NCBI GenBank assembly: GCA_027020915.1
Contig: JALUVF010000066.1
Location: 1 to 47,197 of the forward strand
From: a bacterium
Lineage (GTDB): Bacteria > Thermosulfidibacterota > Thermosulfidibacteria > Thermosulfidibacterales > B14-G1
Reading direction: 5' to 3'
DNA: 47,197 nucleotides
Shown: positions 35,669-44,091 of the stretch, one piece after another
Position numbering within the stretch: the stretch's first letter is position 1
Layout: every line of letters begins with the position of its first letter
The notes under the pieces: model-generated
What the model saw: the letters and a program-made list of their open reading frames with translations, nothing else
The model's database searches: none
Told to the model about the DNA's origin: nothing
Position numbers and translations under genes: made by a program

Positions 35669-35913
35669 CCGGGAACTCTCCAGAAAGTTGATCCTTGCTC
35701 TCTATAATTTCATGGCTGGCAGCCCATCTTTCAAGTTTGAAAGGACCAATGGCCCCAGGGAGTGCTTGCAGTAGAATACGGGAGGTCCCATGACAGGTAT
35801 TCCTTCCAAGTCCCCCTAAAGGACCACGGCCACAGTACCCAGTAACGGGAGGCGTGGTCAAAGCGCAGTCTCATTTAAGGAGTCTCTTCTTAAACCCATG
35901 TCTCTTCTGGCGG

Positions 35914-35941
35914 TTTACAAATTGATAGGGGTTATTATAAT
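35914..35941 (+). promoter_or_regulatory. Predicted promoter of the DsrE-like gene
   Basis: -35 TTTACA (35914-35919), a 16-base spacer and a perfect -10 TATAAT (35936-35941) lie ahead of the gene; transcription would start near 35948. The rest of the 300-base miaB upstream region (35669-35913) shows no gene or clear terminator. Confidence 0.65.
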
Positions 35942-35968
35942 GGATCAAAAGACTCAGGAGGGTAGGAA

Positions 35969-36319
35969 ATGAACACGAAAATTGCGTTTTTCGCCTTTAA
36001 CGGAACGACAATGACTTTCGTGCACGCTTTGCTCAATGTCATTGACATGAAAGAGAAGGGATACGACGTGAAACTCATAATAGAAGGTGATGCCACGGAA
36101 CTGGTAGCAAAGTTCTCGGACACCGAAAGCCCATTTTACAACTTATACGCTAAAACTAAAGACCTTGGCATAATCGATTGTGTGTGCGAAGCATGTGCAA
36201 TTAAATCCGGGGCCTACGAGAGACTGGAGGCTCAAGAGTTGCCTTTTTGCAGAGAGATGACGGGCCATCCCAGTATGCTCAGGTATATAGAAGAAGGGTA
36301 CAGCATCATAGTACTCTAG
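35969..36319 (+). CDS. DsrE-like cysteine-containing small protein
   Basis: This 116-residue protein has the DsrE/peroxiredoxin-like alpha/beta pattern: AFFAFNGTTMTFVHALLNVI, VKLIIEGDATELVAKF, then Cys71, 73 and 76 in CVCEACAIKSG and Cys94 in LPFCREM. DsrE-type proteins carry sulfur as persulfide on such cysteines in sulfur relay; here that is inference. AGGAGGG lies before the ATG, and a strong promoter precedes it. The codons look less biased to G/C than the neighbours. Confidence 0.75.
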   Translation: MNTKIAFFAFNGTTMTFVHALLNVIDMKEKGYDVKLIIEGDATELVAKFSDTESPFYNLYAKTKDLGIIDCVCEACAIKSGAYERLEAQELPFCREMTGHPSMLRYIEEGYSIIVL

Positions 36320-36365
36320 CCTAGAGGCCGTTGCTTTGCCCCCTGTCAGAGACTAAAAAAGGCCC

Positions 36366-36860
36366 ATGGTGGACGAAGAGACCCTTCTGGCCAAGGCCCG
36401 GGAGCTGGGTGCCCTGGACGCCATCGTTGTTCCCGCATCGGCGGTGGTGGTGGCCCACTGGGTGAGACTCAAGTGCATGTATGGCTGTCCCGACTACGGA
36501 AAATGGAAAACGTGCCCACCCTATTCTCCAGACCCCGAGACCACCAAGAAGGTCCTGGCCGAGTACGAGGAGGTCCTCCTCATGAAGGCCCCTTCCCACA
36601 CGGACGCCACCAAACTGGCGGTGGATGTCATGCTCTGGCTATACTCCCAGCACCTTTTCAAGGCCTTTCCCATGGGTTCGGGGAGATGCTACCTGTGCAA
36701 GGAGTGTGATCCCCTGAACTGTAAGTATCCCGACCGGGCCTATCCCTCCATGGAGGCCTGCGGCATCGATGTATCCAGCACGGTGAAGAAGGCGGGATGG
36801 GAGAACGGCCCCCTGGATGACGGCTCCTGGCCCCACTTCTGCATGGTTCTGTTATGGTAG
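36366..36860 (+). CDS. DUF2284 metal-binding protein
   Basis: This 164-residue protein is cysteine-rich: Cys37, 41 and 50 in LKCMYGCPDYGKWKTCPPYS, and Cys108, 111, 114 and 119 in RCYLCKECDPLNC, with a final Cys132. DUF2284 proteins are predicted metal- or iron-sulfur-binding proteins of unknown function common in anaerobes. It follows the DsrE-like gene after 46 bases and may share its promoter. Its stop abuts the stop of paaK on the other strand with no base between them. Confidence 0.88.
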   Translation: MVDEETLLAKARELGALDAIVVPASAVVVAHWVRLKCMYGCPDYGKWKTCPPYSPDPETTKKVLAEYEEVLLMKAPSHTDATKLAVDVMLWLYSQHLFKAFPMGSGRCYLCKECDPLNCKYPDRAYPSMEACGIDVSSTVKKAGWENGPLDDGSWPHFCMVLLW

Positions 36861-38150
36861 CTAAATCTCCCGCTCGTCCACCACCACCTGCTGCTTGTCC
36901 CTGGAAGCTTCTATACTGCCGGGAGCCACCAAGGTAACCACCATCTCCAACCCCAGCTTTTCTGCCAAGTCCCTTTCAATCCTCCTGGCCAGGGCCTCTC
37001 TTTCCCTATCATCTGTGAGGATACTCTCTACCTGGATCTCTACCTGATCCAGTCCTTCTTCCCTGTAAAGCCTGATGAGGTAACTGGGACCCACATCGAA
37101 AGAGAGGAGAACGTCTTCTATCTGGCTGGGAAAGAAGTTGATTCCCCTGATGATGATCATGTCATCCACCCTGCCCTTCACCCGGTTCATGCGCACCAAG
37201 GTACGGCCGCATTCACAGGGTTTGTAGTTGAGGGAGGTGAGGTCTCCCGTGCGGAAGCGCAACACAGGGAAAGCCTCCTTGGTGAGGGTGGTGAGGACCA
37301 GCTCTCCCTCCTGGCCGGGCTCCAGGACTTCCCCCGTCCCAGGGTCTATGATCTCGGGATAGAAATGGTCCTCGCTGATGTGGAGCCCATTGCGATATTC
37401 GCACTCATAAGAGACCCCCGGTCCCCCCACCTCCGCCAGGCCGTAGTTGTCCAGGGCCTTGATCATGAGGTGTTCCTCTATCTGTTTCCGGGTGGCCTCG
37501 GACCAGGGCTCGGCCCCGAAGAAGCCCACTTTCAAGGAGAGCCCCCGGGGATCTACTCCCATCTCCTGGAGACGATGGCCTATACGCAGGGCGTGGGAGG
37601 GAAGGCTCACCAGGGCCGTGGCCTTGAAGTTGGTCATGATGTTGATCTGCCGGGTAATGCTCATGGCCGATGCGGGAATGACCGTGGCTCCCAGGAGTTC
37701 CGCCCCGGCGTGAAAACCGAATCCCCCCGTGAAGAGACCGTAGTTGAAGGAGATCTGGAGGACGTCTCTCTCTCCCAGCCCCCCGGCCATAAGGGTCCGG
37801 GCATTGAGGTGGGCCCAGTACTGAAGGTCCCTCTTGGTGTAGCCCACCACTATGGGTTTCCCTGTGGTGCCGCTGCTGGTGTGGATTCTGGCCACCTTGC
37901 TCATAGGCACAGCAAAGAAAGAATAGGGAAATCCCTGGAGGAGATCCTCTTTGGTGGTGAAAGGCACCTCCCTGAGATCCTCAACCCTCATGATATCCCC
38001 AGGTCCCAGCCCCACTCCGTCGAAGAGTTCTCTATAGAAAGGTACGTGCCTATAGGCATGATGGAGGGTGGCCTGGAGGCGTTCCAGTTGAATCTGTTCC
38101 AACTCCTCCCTATCCATGGCCTCAAACTTGGGATTCCACATCCACTTCAT
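36861..38150 (-). CDS. paaK: Phenylacetate-CoA ligase family (AMP-forming)
   Basis: This 429-residue acyl-adenylate enzyme resembles PaaK: FYRELFDGVGLGP, FTTKEDLLQGFPYSFFAV, the ATP-binding HTSSGTTGKPIVVGYT, YGLAEVGGPGVSYEC, and the C-terminal TRVKGRVDDMIIIRGINFFP-like hinge (VKGRVDDMIIIRG). It should activate phenylacetate or related aryl or indole acids to CoA esters. GGGGAGAGT precedes the ATG. It closes the branched-chain-type transporter operon, a common arrangement in anaerobes that ferment aromatic amino acids. Confidence 0.9.
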   Translation of the reverse strand: MKWMWNPKFEAMDREELEQIQLERLQATLHHAYRHVPFYRELFDGVGLGPGDIMRVEDLREVPFTTKEDLLQGFPYSFFAVPMSKVARIHTSSGTTGKPIVVGYTKRDLQYWAHLNARTLMAGGLGERDVLQISFNYGLFTGGFGFHAGAELLGATVIPASAMSITRQINIMTNFKATALVSLPSHALRIGHRLQEMGVDPRGLSLKVGFFGAEPWSEATRKQIEEHLMIKALDNYGLAEVGGPGVSYECEYRNGLHISEDHFYPEIIDPGTGEVLEPGQEGELVLTTLTKEAFPVLRFRTGDLTSLNYKPCECGRTLVRMNRVKGRVDDMIIIRGINFFPSQIEDVLLSFDVGPSYLIRLYREEGLDQVEIQVESILTDDREREALARRIERDLAEKLGLEMVVTLVAPGSIEASRDKQQVVVDEREI

Positions 38151-38159
38151 ACTCTCCCC

Positions 38160-38888
38160 CTAGTCGAAGAAGTCCTCCCGGGCCCGGCCCAGATAGACGT
38201 CCAGGACCGTGTCGTCAGACATGAGCATCTCCGTCTCCCCCGAGAGAACCACGGTACCCGACTCCATGACATAGGCCCTGTGGGCGAACTCCAGGGCCAG
38301 GGGAGCATTCTGCTCTACCAACACTATAGACATAGAACGCTCTCCCCTTAGCTCCCTCAAGGTATTGTATATCTCTTCCACTATCACCGGGGCCAGCCCT
38401 AAACTGGGCTCGTCCAGGAGGAGAATCCTGGGATCACCCATGAGGGCCCTGCCCAGAGCGAGCATTTGCTGTTCTCCCCCGGACAGGGACCCTGCCAGCT
38501 GCCTCCGCCTTTCCGCCAGAAGGGGAAAGAGGTGGTAGACCCATTCCATGGTCTCCTTCATCCAAATCCTGTCGCCCTTCTTGGGGAAACCACCCAGAAG
38601 GAGATTCTCCTCCACGGTGAGACTGGAGAAGACCTGGCGCCCCTCGGGGACTTGGATAATGCCCTTCTTCACCAGGGCATAAGGGGAGAGGCGGGAGATG
38701 TCCCTATCCTCCAGAAAGATCTCCCCCTCCTTTTTGGCCACTCCCGAAAGGGCCATGAGTACGGAGCTCTTTCCCGCACCGTTGGGCCCTATAAAGGCCA
38801 CAGTCTCCCCCCTGTGGACGTGAAAGCTCACCCCCTTGACCGCCTGGATACGACCGTAGAAGACCTTGAGCCCCCTAACCCTTAGCAC
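38160..38888 (-). CDS. livF: Branched-chain amino acid-type ABC transporter ATPase LivF
   Basis: This 242-residue ATPase has Walker A GPNGAGKSSVL, signature LSGGEQQML, Walker B RILLLDEPSLGLAP and the LivF-type VEEIYNTLRELRGE stretch. It starts at GTG 38888 with GGGAG upstream and overlaps livG by 14 bases. It energises import through LivH/LivM. Confidence 0.93.
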   Translation of the reverse strand: MLRVRGLKVFYGRIQAVKGVSFHVHRGETVAFIGPNGAGKSSVLMALSGVAKKEGEIFLEDRDISRLSPYALVKKGIIQVPEGRQVFSSLTVEENLLLGGFPKKGDRIWMKETMEWVYHLFPLLAERRRQLAGSLSGGEQQMLALGRALMGDPRILLLDEPSLGLAPVIVEEIYNTLRELRGERSMSIVLVEQNAPLALEFAHRAYVMESGTVVLSGETEMLMSDDTVLDVYLGRAREDFFD

Positions 38889-39645
38889 GCCTCTCCCCCA
38901 GGTATGCCTTGATGACGGCCCTCTCCCTCTTTACGGCCAGGGGTGTGCCTTCGTAGATCTTCTGGCCGAAATTGAGGACAATGACCCAATCGGATATGCC
39001 CATGACCAGATCCATGTCGTGCTCCACCAAAAAGACGGTGATGCCCTTCTCTTTCAGCCCATGGATGAAACGGCCCAGGGCCAGGGTCTCTTTGGTAGTG
39101 AGCCCCGCCGCCGGTTCGTCCAGAAGGAGAAGCCTGGGCTCCAGGGCCAGGGCCCGGGCAATCTCCACCTTCCTCTGGATGCCGAAGGGCAGCTCACCCG
39201 CATGTTTATGGAGGTAGGGGGTGAGATCCAGATCACTGGCCAGAACCATGGCCTTTTCCCGCAACGACTTCATCTCTCCTCTGACTCTGGGCAGGGAAAA
39301 CCCTCCTGCCAGAAAACCCGAGGTGGTATGGCGGAATCCCCCCGCCATGATGTTCTCCAGGACCGTCATCTCCTGGAAGATCTGGAGGTTCTGAAAGGTC
39401 CTGGCCATGCCCAGAGCGGCCCTTTTATGGGCAGGCCAATGACCTATCTCATGTCCCAGAAAGGTGATCTGGCCCCGGTCCATGGGCAATACCCCGGAAA
39501 GGAGATTGAAAAGGGTGGTCTTGCCTGACCCGTTGGGTCCAATGAGGGCCGTGATGGTGCCCTCCTGAACGGTGACGTCCACCCCTTTCAGGGCTTTTAC
39601 ACCGCCGAAAGACTTTCTCACATCACTGGCCTCAAGAACTACCAC
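38875..39645 (-). CDS. livG: Branched-chain amino acid-type ABC transporter ATPase LivG
   Basis: This 256-residue ATPase has Walker A GPNGSGKTTLFNLLSG, GMARTFQNLQIF typical of LivG, PFGIQRKVEIARAL as the signature region (LSYGxQR replaced by LPFGIQRK) and Walker B LLLLDEPAAGL. It pairs with LivF. The start is GTG 39645 and the 3' end overlaps livF. Confidence 0.93.
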   Translation of the reverse strand: MVVLEASDVRKSFGGVKALKGVDVTVQEGTITALIGPNGSGKTTLFNLLSGVLPMDRGQITFLGHEIGHWPAHKRAALGMARTFQNLQIFQEMTVLENIMAGGFRHTTSGFLAGGFSLPRVRGEMKSLREKAMVLASDLDLTPYLHKHAGELPFGIQRKVEIARALALEPRLLLLDEPAAGLTTKETLALGRFIHGLKEKGITVFLVEHDMDLVMGISDWVIVLNFGQKIYEGTPLAVKRERAVIKAYLGERRAKG

Positions 39646-40573
39646 GGATCCTCTCCCCTATCTTCTGGATGAGGCCCACCAATCCTCCGGGAAGGAATAT
39701 GAGAACCAGAAGGAGAATAAGGCCGTGGACCACCACCTCCATATCTTCCAGGCGATGGAGAACCTCGGGCAGCAGGGAGAGAAAGGCCCCTCCCAGAAGG
39801 GCCCCCCACAGGGAATACATGCCTCCCAGGACGATCATGACCACCAGTTTAATGGAGTACATGAATCCAAAGGTCTCGGGGCTGATGAAGGTGATGTAGT
39901 GGGCGTAGAGAACGCCACCCAGAGCGGCCAGGACACAGGAAAAGACGAAAACCTGGAGTTTGTACCGGGCTACGTCTATACCGAGAGTGGCTGCCGCCAC
40001 CTCGCTGTAATGAAGGGCCTTCAAGGCCAGGCCCGTCCTGGACCTCACCAGGTTGATGGAGAAAAAGAAGGCCAGAACCACCAGGGACCAGACCAGGTAG
40101 CAATAACGACGGGGGGTGTCCAGATAGTAGTGACCCACATGGACGGGCTGGATACCCGACAGGCCCGAGGCCCCCCCGGTTACGCCCCTGAGCTGTACAA
40201 AGAGGATGTAAAGGATGATACCCAGGCCCAGGGTAGCCATGGCCAGGTAGTGCCCCTTGAGACGCAGGGTGGGCCAGCCCACTGCAGCAGCCACCAGGGC
40301 CGTGGCCAGAATGGCCACAGTGGCCGCCAGTGGCACGGGCCATCCCAGGTGGGCAGTGAGGGCCCCAGAGATGTAGGCCCCCAAACCATAGAAACCGGCA
40401 TGGCCCAGGGAGATCTGCCCGGCGTATCCCATGAGTAGGGAGAGACCCAGGGCCACCAGGACATTGATACCCATGAAGAGGAAGACCTCCACATAGTAGT
40501 CGCCAGGGAGAATCAGGGGTAGGATGAAAGCCACCAGGGCCAGCAAGAGGAGAATGAGGTAATCCCCTTTCAC
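39632..40573 (-). CDS. livM: Branched-chain amino acid-type ABC transporter permease LivM
   Basis: This 313-residue inner-membrane permease has many hydrophobic segments and the LivM core LLMGYAGQISLGHAGFYGLG near residues 45-65 and GMYSLWGALLGGAFLSLLPE later. It starts at GTG 40573, overlapping the livH stop by GTGA, and overlaps livG by 14 bases. Confidence 0.93.
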   Translation of the reverse strand: MKGDYLILLLLALVAFILPLILPGDYYVEVFLFMGINVLVALGLSLLMGYAGQISLGHAGFYGLGAYISGALTAHLGWPVPLAATVAILATALVAAAVGWPTLRLKGHYLAMATLGLGIILYILFVQLRGVTGGASGLSGIQPVHVGHYYLDTPRRYCYLVWSLVVLAFFFSINLVRSRTGLALKALHYSEVAAATLGIDVARYKLQVFVFSCVLAALGGVLYAHYITFISPETFGFMYSIKLVVMIVLGGMYSLWGALLGGAFLSLLPEVLHRLEDMEVVVHGLILLLVLIFLPGGLVGLIQKIGERIRGSS

Positions 40574-41445
40574 ACTCGCTCTCCCTTTCCCCGGGTGATG
40601 AGGCCCTCAGGGCGCCAGAAGAGGACCAGAATAAGGACCAGGAAGGCCAGGGCGTCTTTGTAACCAGAAGAGAGATATCCAGCGCTCAGGCCTTCCATAA
40701 CCCCTAACAGGAGCCCCCCTATCATGGCCCCTGGGTTGTTCCCCAGGCCCCCGATGATGGCGGCACAGAAACCCTTGAGGGCCAGCATGGTTCCCATGTC
40801 GTATTCCGCCAGGGTGATGGGGGCGATAAGCCCCCCGGCCAGGGCGGAGAAGGCACCACTGAGAAAGAAAGAGAGGGTGATCATCCTCTCCACAGGAATG
40901 CCCGTCAAACGGGCGGCCAGAGGGTTCACCGAACAGGCCTGAATGGCTTTGCCCAGGATGGTGAATCCAAAAAAGTACCAGAAAACGGCCACTGCAAGGG
41001 CTGTAACTGCCAGGACCACCAGCACCTGGGTATTGAGGGAGGCCCCCAGGAAGGCCATGGGCTTCTCGGAGATGAGGGGTTCCACAGCCAGGGCGTTCTT
41101 CCCCCAAACCAGCATGGCCCCTCCCTTAAGGACCACCGAAGCTCCTATAGTACCGATGATGACGGTGATGACCCCCAGACGAACGAGGGGTTTCACCACG
41201 GTGTATTCGAACACCACCCCCACCACCCCTCCCAGAAGGAAGACCAGAAGCAGGGAAAGGAGGGGAGGCCATTGGAGGACCTCCTGAAGAGTGTAGAGGA
41301 ACATGGCCCCCAGCATGACAAATTCGCCCTGGGCAAAGTTGATCACCCCTGTGGCGTTGTAGATGAGGTTGAACCCTACTCCTGTCAGGGCGTAGATCAC
41401 CCCCATGGTGAGTCCCGCGAAGATGTACTGGATCAGTTGAGCCAA
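40570..41445 (-). CDS. livH: Branched-chain amino acid-type ABC transporter permease LivH
   Basis: This 291-residue permease has the LivH start YALTGVGFNLIYNATGVINF with FAQGEFVMLGAM, the usual gating region GMVERM-like (GIPVERMITLSFFLSGAFSA), and a C-terminal GLGNNPGAMIGGLLLG. It starts at TTG 41445 with AGGAGGT six bases upstream. A strong hairpin in the 70 bases before it separates it from the substrate-binding protein genes. Confidence 0.93.
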   Translation of the reverse strand: MAQLIQYIFAGLTMGVIYALTGVGFNLIYNATGVINFAQGEFVMLGAMFLYTLQEVLQWPPLLSLLLVFLLGGVVGVVFEYTVVKPLVRLGVITVIIGTIGASVVLKGGAMLVWGKNALAVEPLISEKPMAFLGASLNTQVLVVLAVTALAVAVFWYFFGFTILGKAIQACSVNPLAARLTGIPVERMITLSFFLSGAFSALAGGLIAPITLAEYDMGTMLALKGFCAAIIGGLGNNPGAMIGGLLLGVMEGLSAGYLSSGYKDALAFLVLILVLFWRPEGLITRGKGERV

Positions 41446-41470
41446 AACTACCTCCTAATTGCCATCAGAA

Positions 41471-41497
41471 AGGGGGCCGGGTTACCCCGCGCCCCCT
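41471..41497 (-). promoter_or_regulatory. Intercistronic hairpin between the binding-protein and livH genes
   Basis: An 11-base-pair GC-rich stem with a single-base bulge and a 4-base loop (minus-strand arms 41497-41486 and 41481-41471) lies 19 bases past the upstream stop. The U-tract is short (UUCU), so it may be an attenuator or an mRNA-stability element that raises the binding proteins over the membrane complex. Confidence 0.6.
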
Positions 41498-41515
41498 AAC
41501 TAGCCATAAAGCCGG

Positions 41516-42700
41516 CTATCTGGTCAACTGGAAGGTACCATTCACGATTTTGAGCATCACCATATCCTCTGGTGACAGGCCATTGTGGTCCTGGGGACTG
41601 TAATGGAATATCCCATCTATACCCACGAAACCCGATGTCTCGGTCTCCAGGGCCTTCCTCAGGGCTGCCCCGTCCCCGGGTCTCACCTTTCCCTTCTCTA
41701 TGGCCTCGGCCACCAGCATGAGGGCATCATAGGCATGACCGGCAAAGGTGGACACAGGCTCCTTGTAAGTCTTTTCATAGTCTTCTTTGAATTTCATGAG
41801 GACCTTCTTCTGGGGATCGGTGTCAGGCAGGTACTGGGCCACCAGGATCTTGCCAGCAGGAAGAATCACGCCTTCGGCGGCCCCACCGCAGAGCTCTACG
41901 TACTTGATGTTCCCCTGGCCGTGGGTCATGACCAGAAAGATGCCCTTCTTATCCAGACCCAGTTGTTTGAAGTTCTTGGTGACGATCACAGAGGTGGGAC
42001 CCACGCTCCAGTTGATGATGGCCTTCGGTTTCTGAGCAGCCAGCTTGGTGAGTTGGGCCGTCATGTCCCTGTCCTTGCCTCCATAGGTCTCGGTACCTAT
42101 GATCTTAACGCCATATTTGGGGGCCAAGGCCTTGAGATTGTCGTACCCATCCTCCCCGAATCCGTTGGAGACGTAAACCACGGCCACTCGCTTGATCCCC
42201 CTGCCTGAAAGGTACTTCAAGATGGCCTCGGCGGCCAGGGCGTTGGTCTGGGGGGTGGTGAAGACCCACGGTTTGACGGGCTGGGTTAGGATGCGACCGG
42301 CGGCACAGCTCACCATGGGTACCTTAAAGCGAGGGTTCACCCTGTCCAGCTGGAGGGCCTTCATGATGGCCGCGGAAGTGGGAGTACGGCTGGGCCCTAT
42401 AAGGGCCATGACCCTCCTCTTGGTCACCAGTTCCCTGGCCTTGAGCACTGCCATTTGGGGGGCTCCCTGGGTGTCCATGACCAGAACCTCCACCTTGACG
42501 CCGTTTATCCCTCCCCTGGCATTGATCTCCCTCTCCACCAGCTTGGCGGCCTTTTTCTCAGGGTCCCCCAGCCAAGCAGCGGGACCCGTGACGGCAAACA
42601 CGGCTCCTATCCTGTACACCCTCTCTCTGGCCTGTAAGGGCCGTCCACACCACACTATCCCTATGACCAAAGCCAGCAAGGCTACAATTATCCTTCTCAT
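41516..42700 (-). CDS. ABC transporter substrate-binding protein (LivJ type), copy 1
   Basis: This 394-residue periplasmic binding protein has a signal peptide (MRRIIVALLALVIGIVW, then a cleavage area near residues 24-26) and the Peripla_BP_6 fold: IGAVFAVTGPAAWLGDPEKK, GPSRTPTSAAIMKALQ, VVYVSNGFGEDG, TETYGGKDRDMTAQL. ATG 42700 is chosen as GAGGAGG lies upstream; a TTG at 42715 is in frame. It is a close paralogue of the next upstream gene. The ligand is unknown; with paaK in the operon, an aromatic or branched-chain amino acid is plausible. Confidence 0.9.
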   Translation of the reverse strand: MRRIIVALLALVIGIVWCGRPLQARERVYRIGAVFAVTGPAAWLGDPEKKAAKLVEREINARGGINGVKVEVLVMDTQGAPQMAVLKARELVTKRRVMALIGPSRTPTSAAIMKALQLDRVNPRFKVPMVSCAAGRILTQPVKPWVFTTPQTNALAAEAILKYLSGRGIKRVAVVYVSNGFGEDGYDNLKALAPKYGVKIIGTETYGGKDRDMTAQLTKLAAQKPKAIINWSVGPTSVIVTKNFKQLGLDKKGIFLVMTHGQGNIKYVELCGGAAEGVILPAGKILVAQYLPDTDPQKKVLMKFKEDYEKTYKEPVSTFAGHAYDALMLVAEAIEKGKVRPGDGAALRKALETETSGFVGIDGIFHYSPQDHNGLSPEDMVMLKIVNGTFQLTR

Positions 42701-42759
42701 CCCTTTCCTCCTCAAAAGTTTTAATAGTGTGTTCTTTCAGACAAAACCGGGAAAGGGCC

Positions 42760-43959
42760 CTACCGGGCCAAAATAAATCGGCCATGGGCCACTTTAAGCA
42801 TGACCAGATCGTCGATGGAGAGGCCATTGTGGTCCTGGGGACTGTAGCGAAATATCCCATCTATCCCCACGAAGCCCGATGTCTCGGTCTCCAGAGCCTT
42901 CCTCAGGGCTGCTCCATCCCCGGGTTTCACCCTTCCCTTCTCTATGGCCTCAGCCACCAGCATGAGGGCATCATAGGCATGACCGGCAAAATGGGATACC
43001 GGTTCACTGTAGGTCTTCTCATACAGCTCTTTGAATCTCATGAGCACAGGCTTTTGGGGATCGGTCCTGGATAGATCCCGGGCCACCAAAATCTTGCCCG
43101 AGGGGAGAACCACCCCTTCAGCGGCCTTCCCACAGAGCTGGATATACTTGATGTTCCCCTGACCATGATTCATGACCAGAAGGATGCCCTTCTTGTCCAG
43201 GCCCAGTTGTTTGAAGTTCTTGGTGACGATCACAGAGGTGGGCCCCACGCTCCAGTTGATGATGGCCCCCGGCTTCTGAGCAGCCAGCCTGGTGAGCTGG
43301 GCTGTCATGTCCCTGTCCTTGCCTCCATAGGTCTCGGTACCCACGATCTGTACACCGTACTTGGGAGCCAGCCTTTTGAGGTTGTTGTACCCGTCCTCTC
43401 CAAATTCGTTGGAGACGTAAACCACGGCCACCCGCTTGACCCCCTTTCTCGACAGATACTCTATCACCTTCTCAGCGGCCAGGGCGTTGGTCTGGGGAGT
43501 GGTGAAGACCCACGGTTTGACGGGCTGGGTGAGGATGCGACCGGCGGCACAGCTCACCATGGGTACCTTAAACCGGGTATTCACCCTGTCCAGCTGTAGG
43601 GCCTTCATAACGGCCGCCGAAGTGGGGGTGCGGCTGGGGCCCAGGATGACCATGACCCTGTCCCTGGTCACCAGCTCCCTGGCCTTGAGGACTGCTATCT
43701 GAGGATCCCCCTGGGTGTCGTATATGACCACCCTCACCTTCTTCCCTTGAATTCCACCCTGCCTGTTCAACCTCTCCACCAGGAGTTCTACAGCCTTCTT
43801 CTCAGGGTCCCCCAGCCAAGCAGCGGGACCCGTAACGGCAAATATGGCCCCTATTCTATACACCTCCTCCCCATGGGAGGAGGTAAAGGGAAAGGTGAAG
43901 AGGAAGACTCCAAGAATAAAGATAAACACCTTTATAATTTCCTTCTTCACCCTGTTCAT
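42760..43959 (-). CDS. ABC transporter substrate-binding protein (LivJ type), copy 2
   Basis: This 399-residue protein is the first gene of the transporter operon and a paralogue of the protein at 41516-42700. It has a signal peptide (MNRVKKEIIKVFIFILGVFL) and the same Peripla_BP_6 motifs: IGAIFAVTGPAAWLGDPEKK, GPSRTPTSAAVMKALQ, VVYVSNEFGEDG. The two differ most in the signal peptide and around residues 30-70, and around residues 255-290; their centres are nearly identical. Two binding proteins sharing one LivHMGF complex would widen the ligand range. Confidence 0.9.
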   Translation of the reverse strand: MNRVKKEIIKVFIFILGVFLFTFPFTSSHGEEVYRIGAIFAVTGPAAWLGDPEKKAVELLVERLNRQGGIQGKKVRVVIYDTQGDPQIAVLKARELVTRDRVMVILGPSRTPTSAAVMKALQLDRVNTRFKVPMVSCAAGRILTQPVKPWVFTTPQTNALAAEKVIEYLSRKGVKRVAVVYVSNEFGEDGYNNLKRLAPKYGVQIVGTETYGGKDRDMTAQLTRLAAQKPGAIINWSVGPTSVIVTKNFKQLGLDKKGILLVMNHGQGNIKYIQLCGKAAEGVVLPSGKILVARDLSRTDPQKPVLMRFKELYEKTYSEPVSHFAGHAYDALMLVAEAIEKGRVKPGDGAALRKALETETSGFVGIDGIFRYSPQDHNGLSIDDLVMLKVAHGRFILAR

Positions 43960-43988
43960 AGCCCTACCTCCAAAAAATGTTAAATTTC

Positions 43989-44018
43989 CTTATAGAATAT
44001 CTGGAGAGGGTAGTTCAA
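43989..44018 (-). promoter_or_regulatory. Predicted promoter of the transporter operon
   Basis: On the minus strand, -35 TTGAAC (44018-44013) and -10 TATAAG (43994-43989) are separated by 18 bases, placing the start of transcription near 43982, ahead of the GGAGGTAGG ribosome-binding site of the first binding protein. Confidence 0.5.
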
Positions 44019-44091
44019 CAACTAAAAAAGGTTTACGGAGAGTAAAAAGGGAGGATTGCACAAAAAGGAAGGGACCGTTATCTTAGCACGG

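Noticed and set aside
41516-43959. The duplicated binding-protein region as a sign of an insertion sequence or assembly error.
   Set aside because: The copies differ in signal peptide, start region and scattered residues and both are intact, so it reads as a true paralogous pair.
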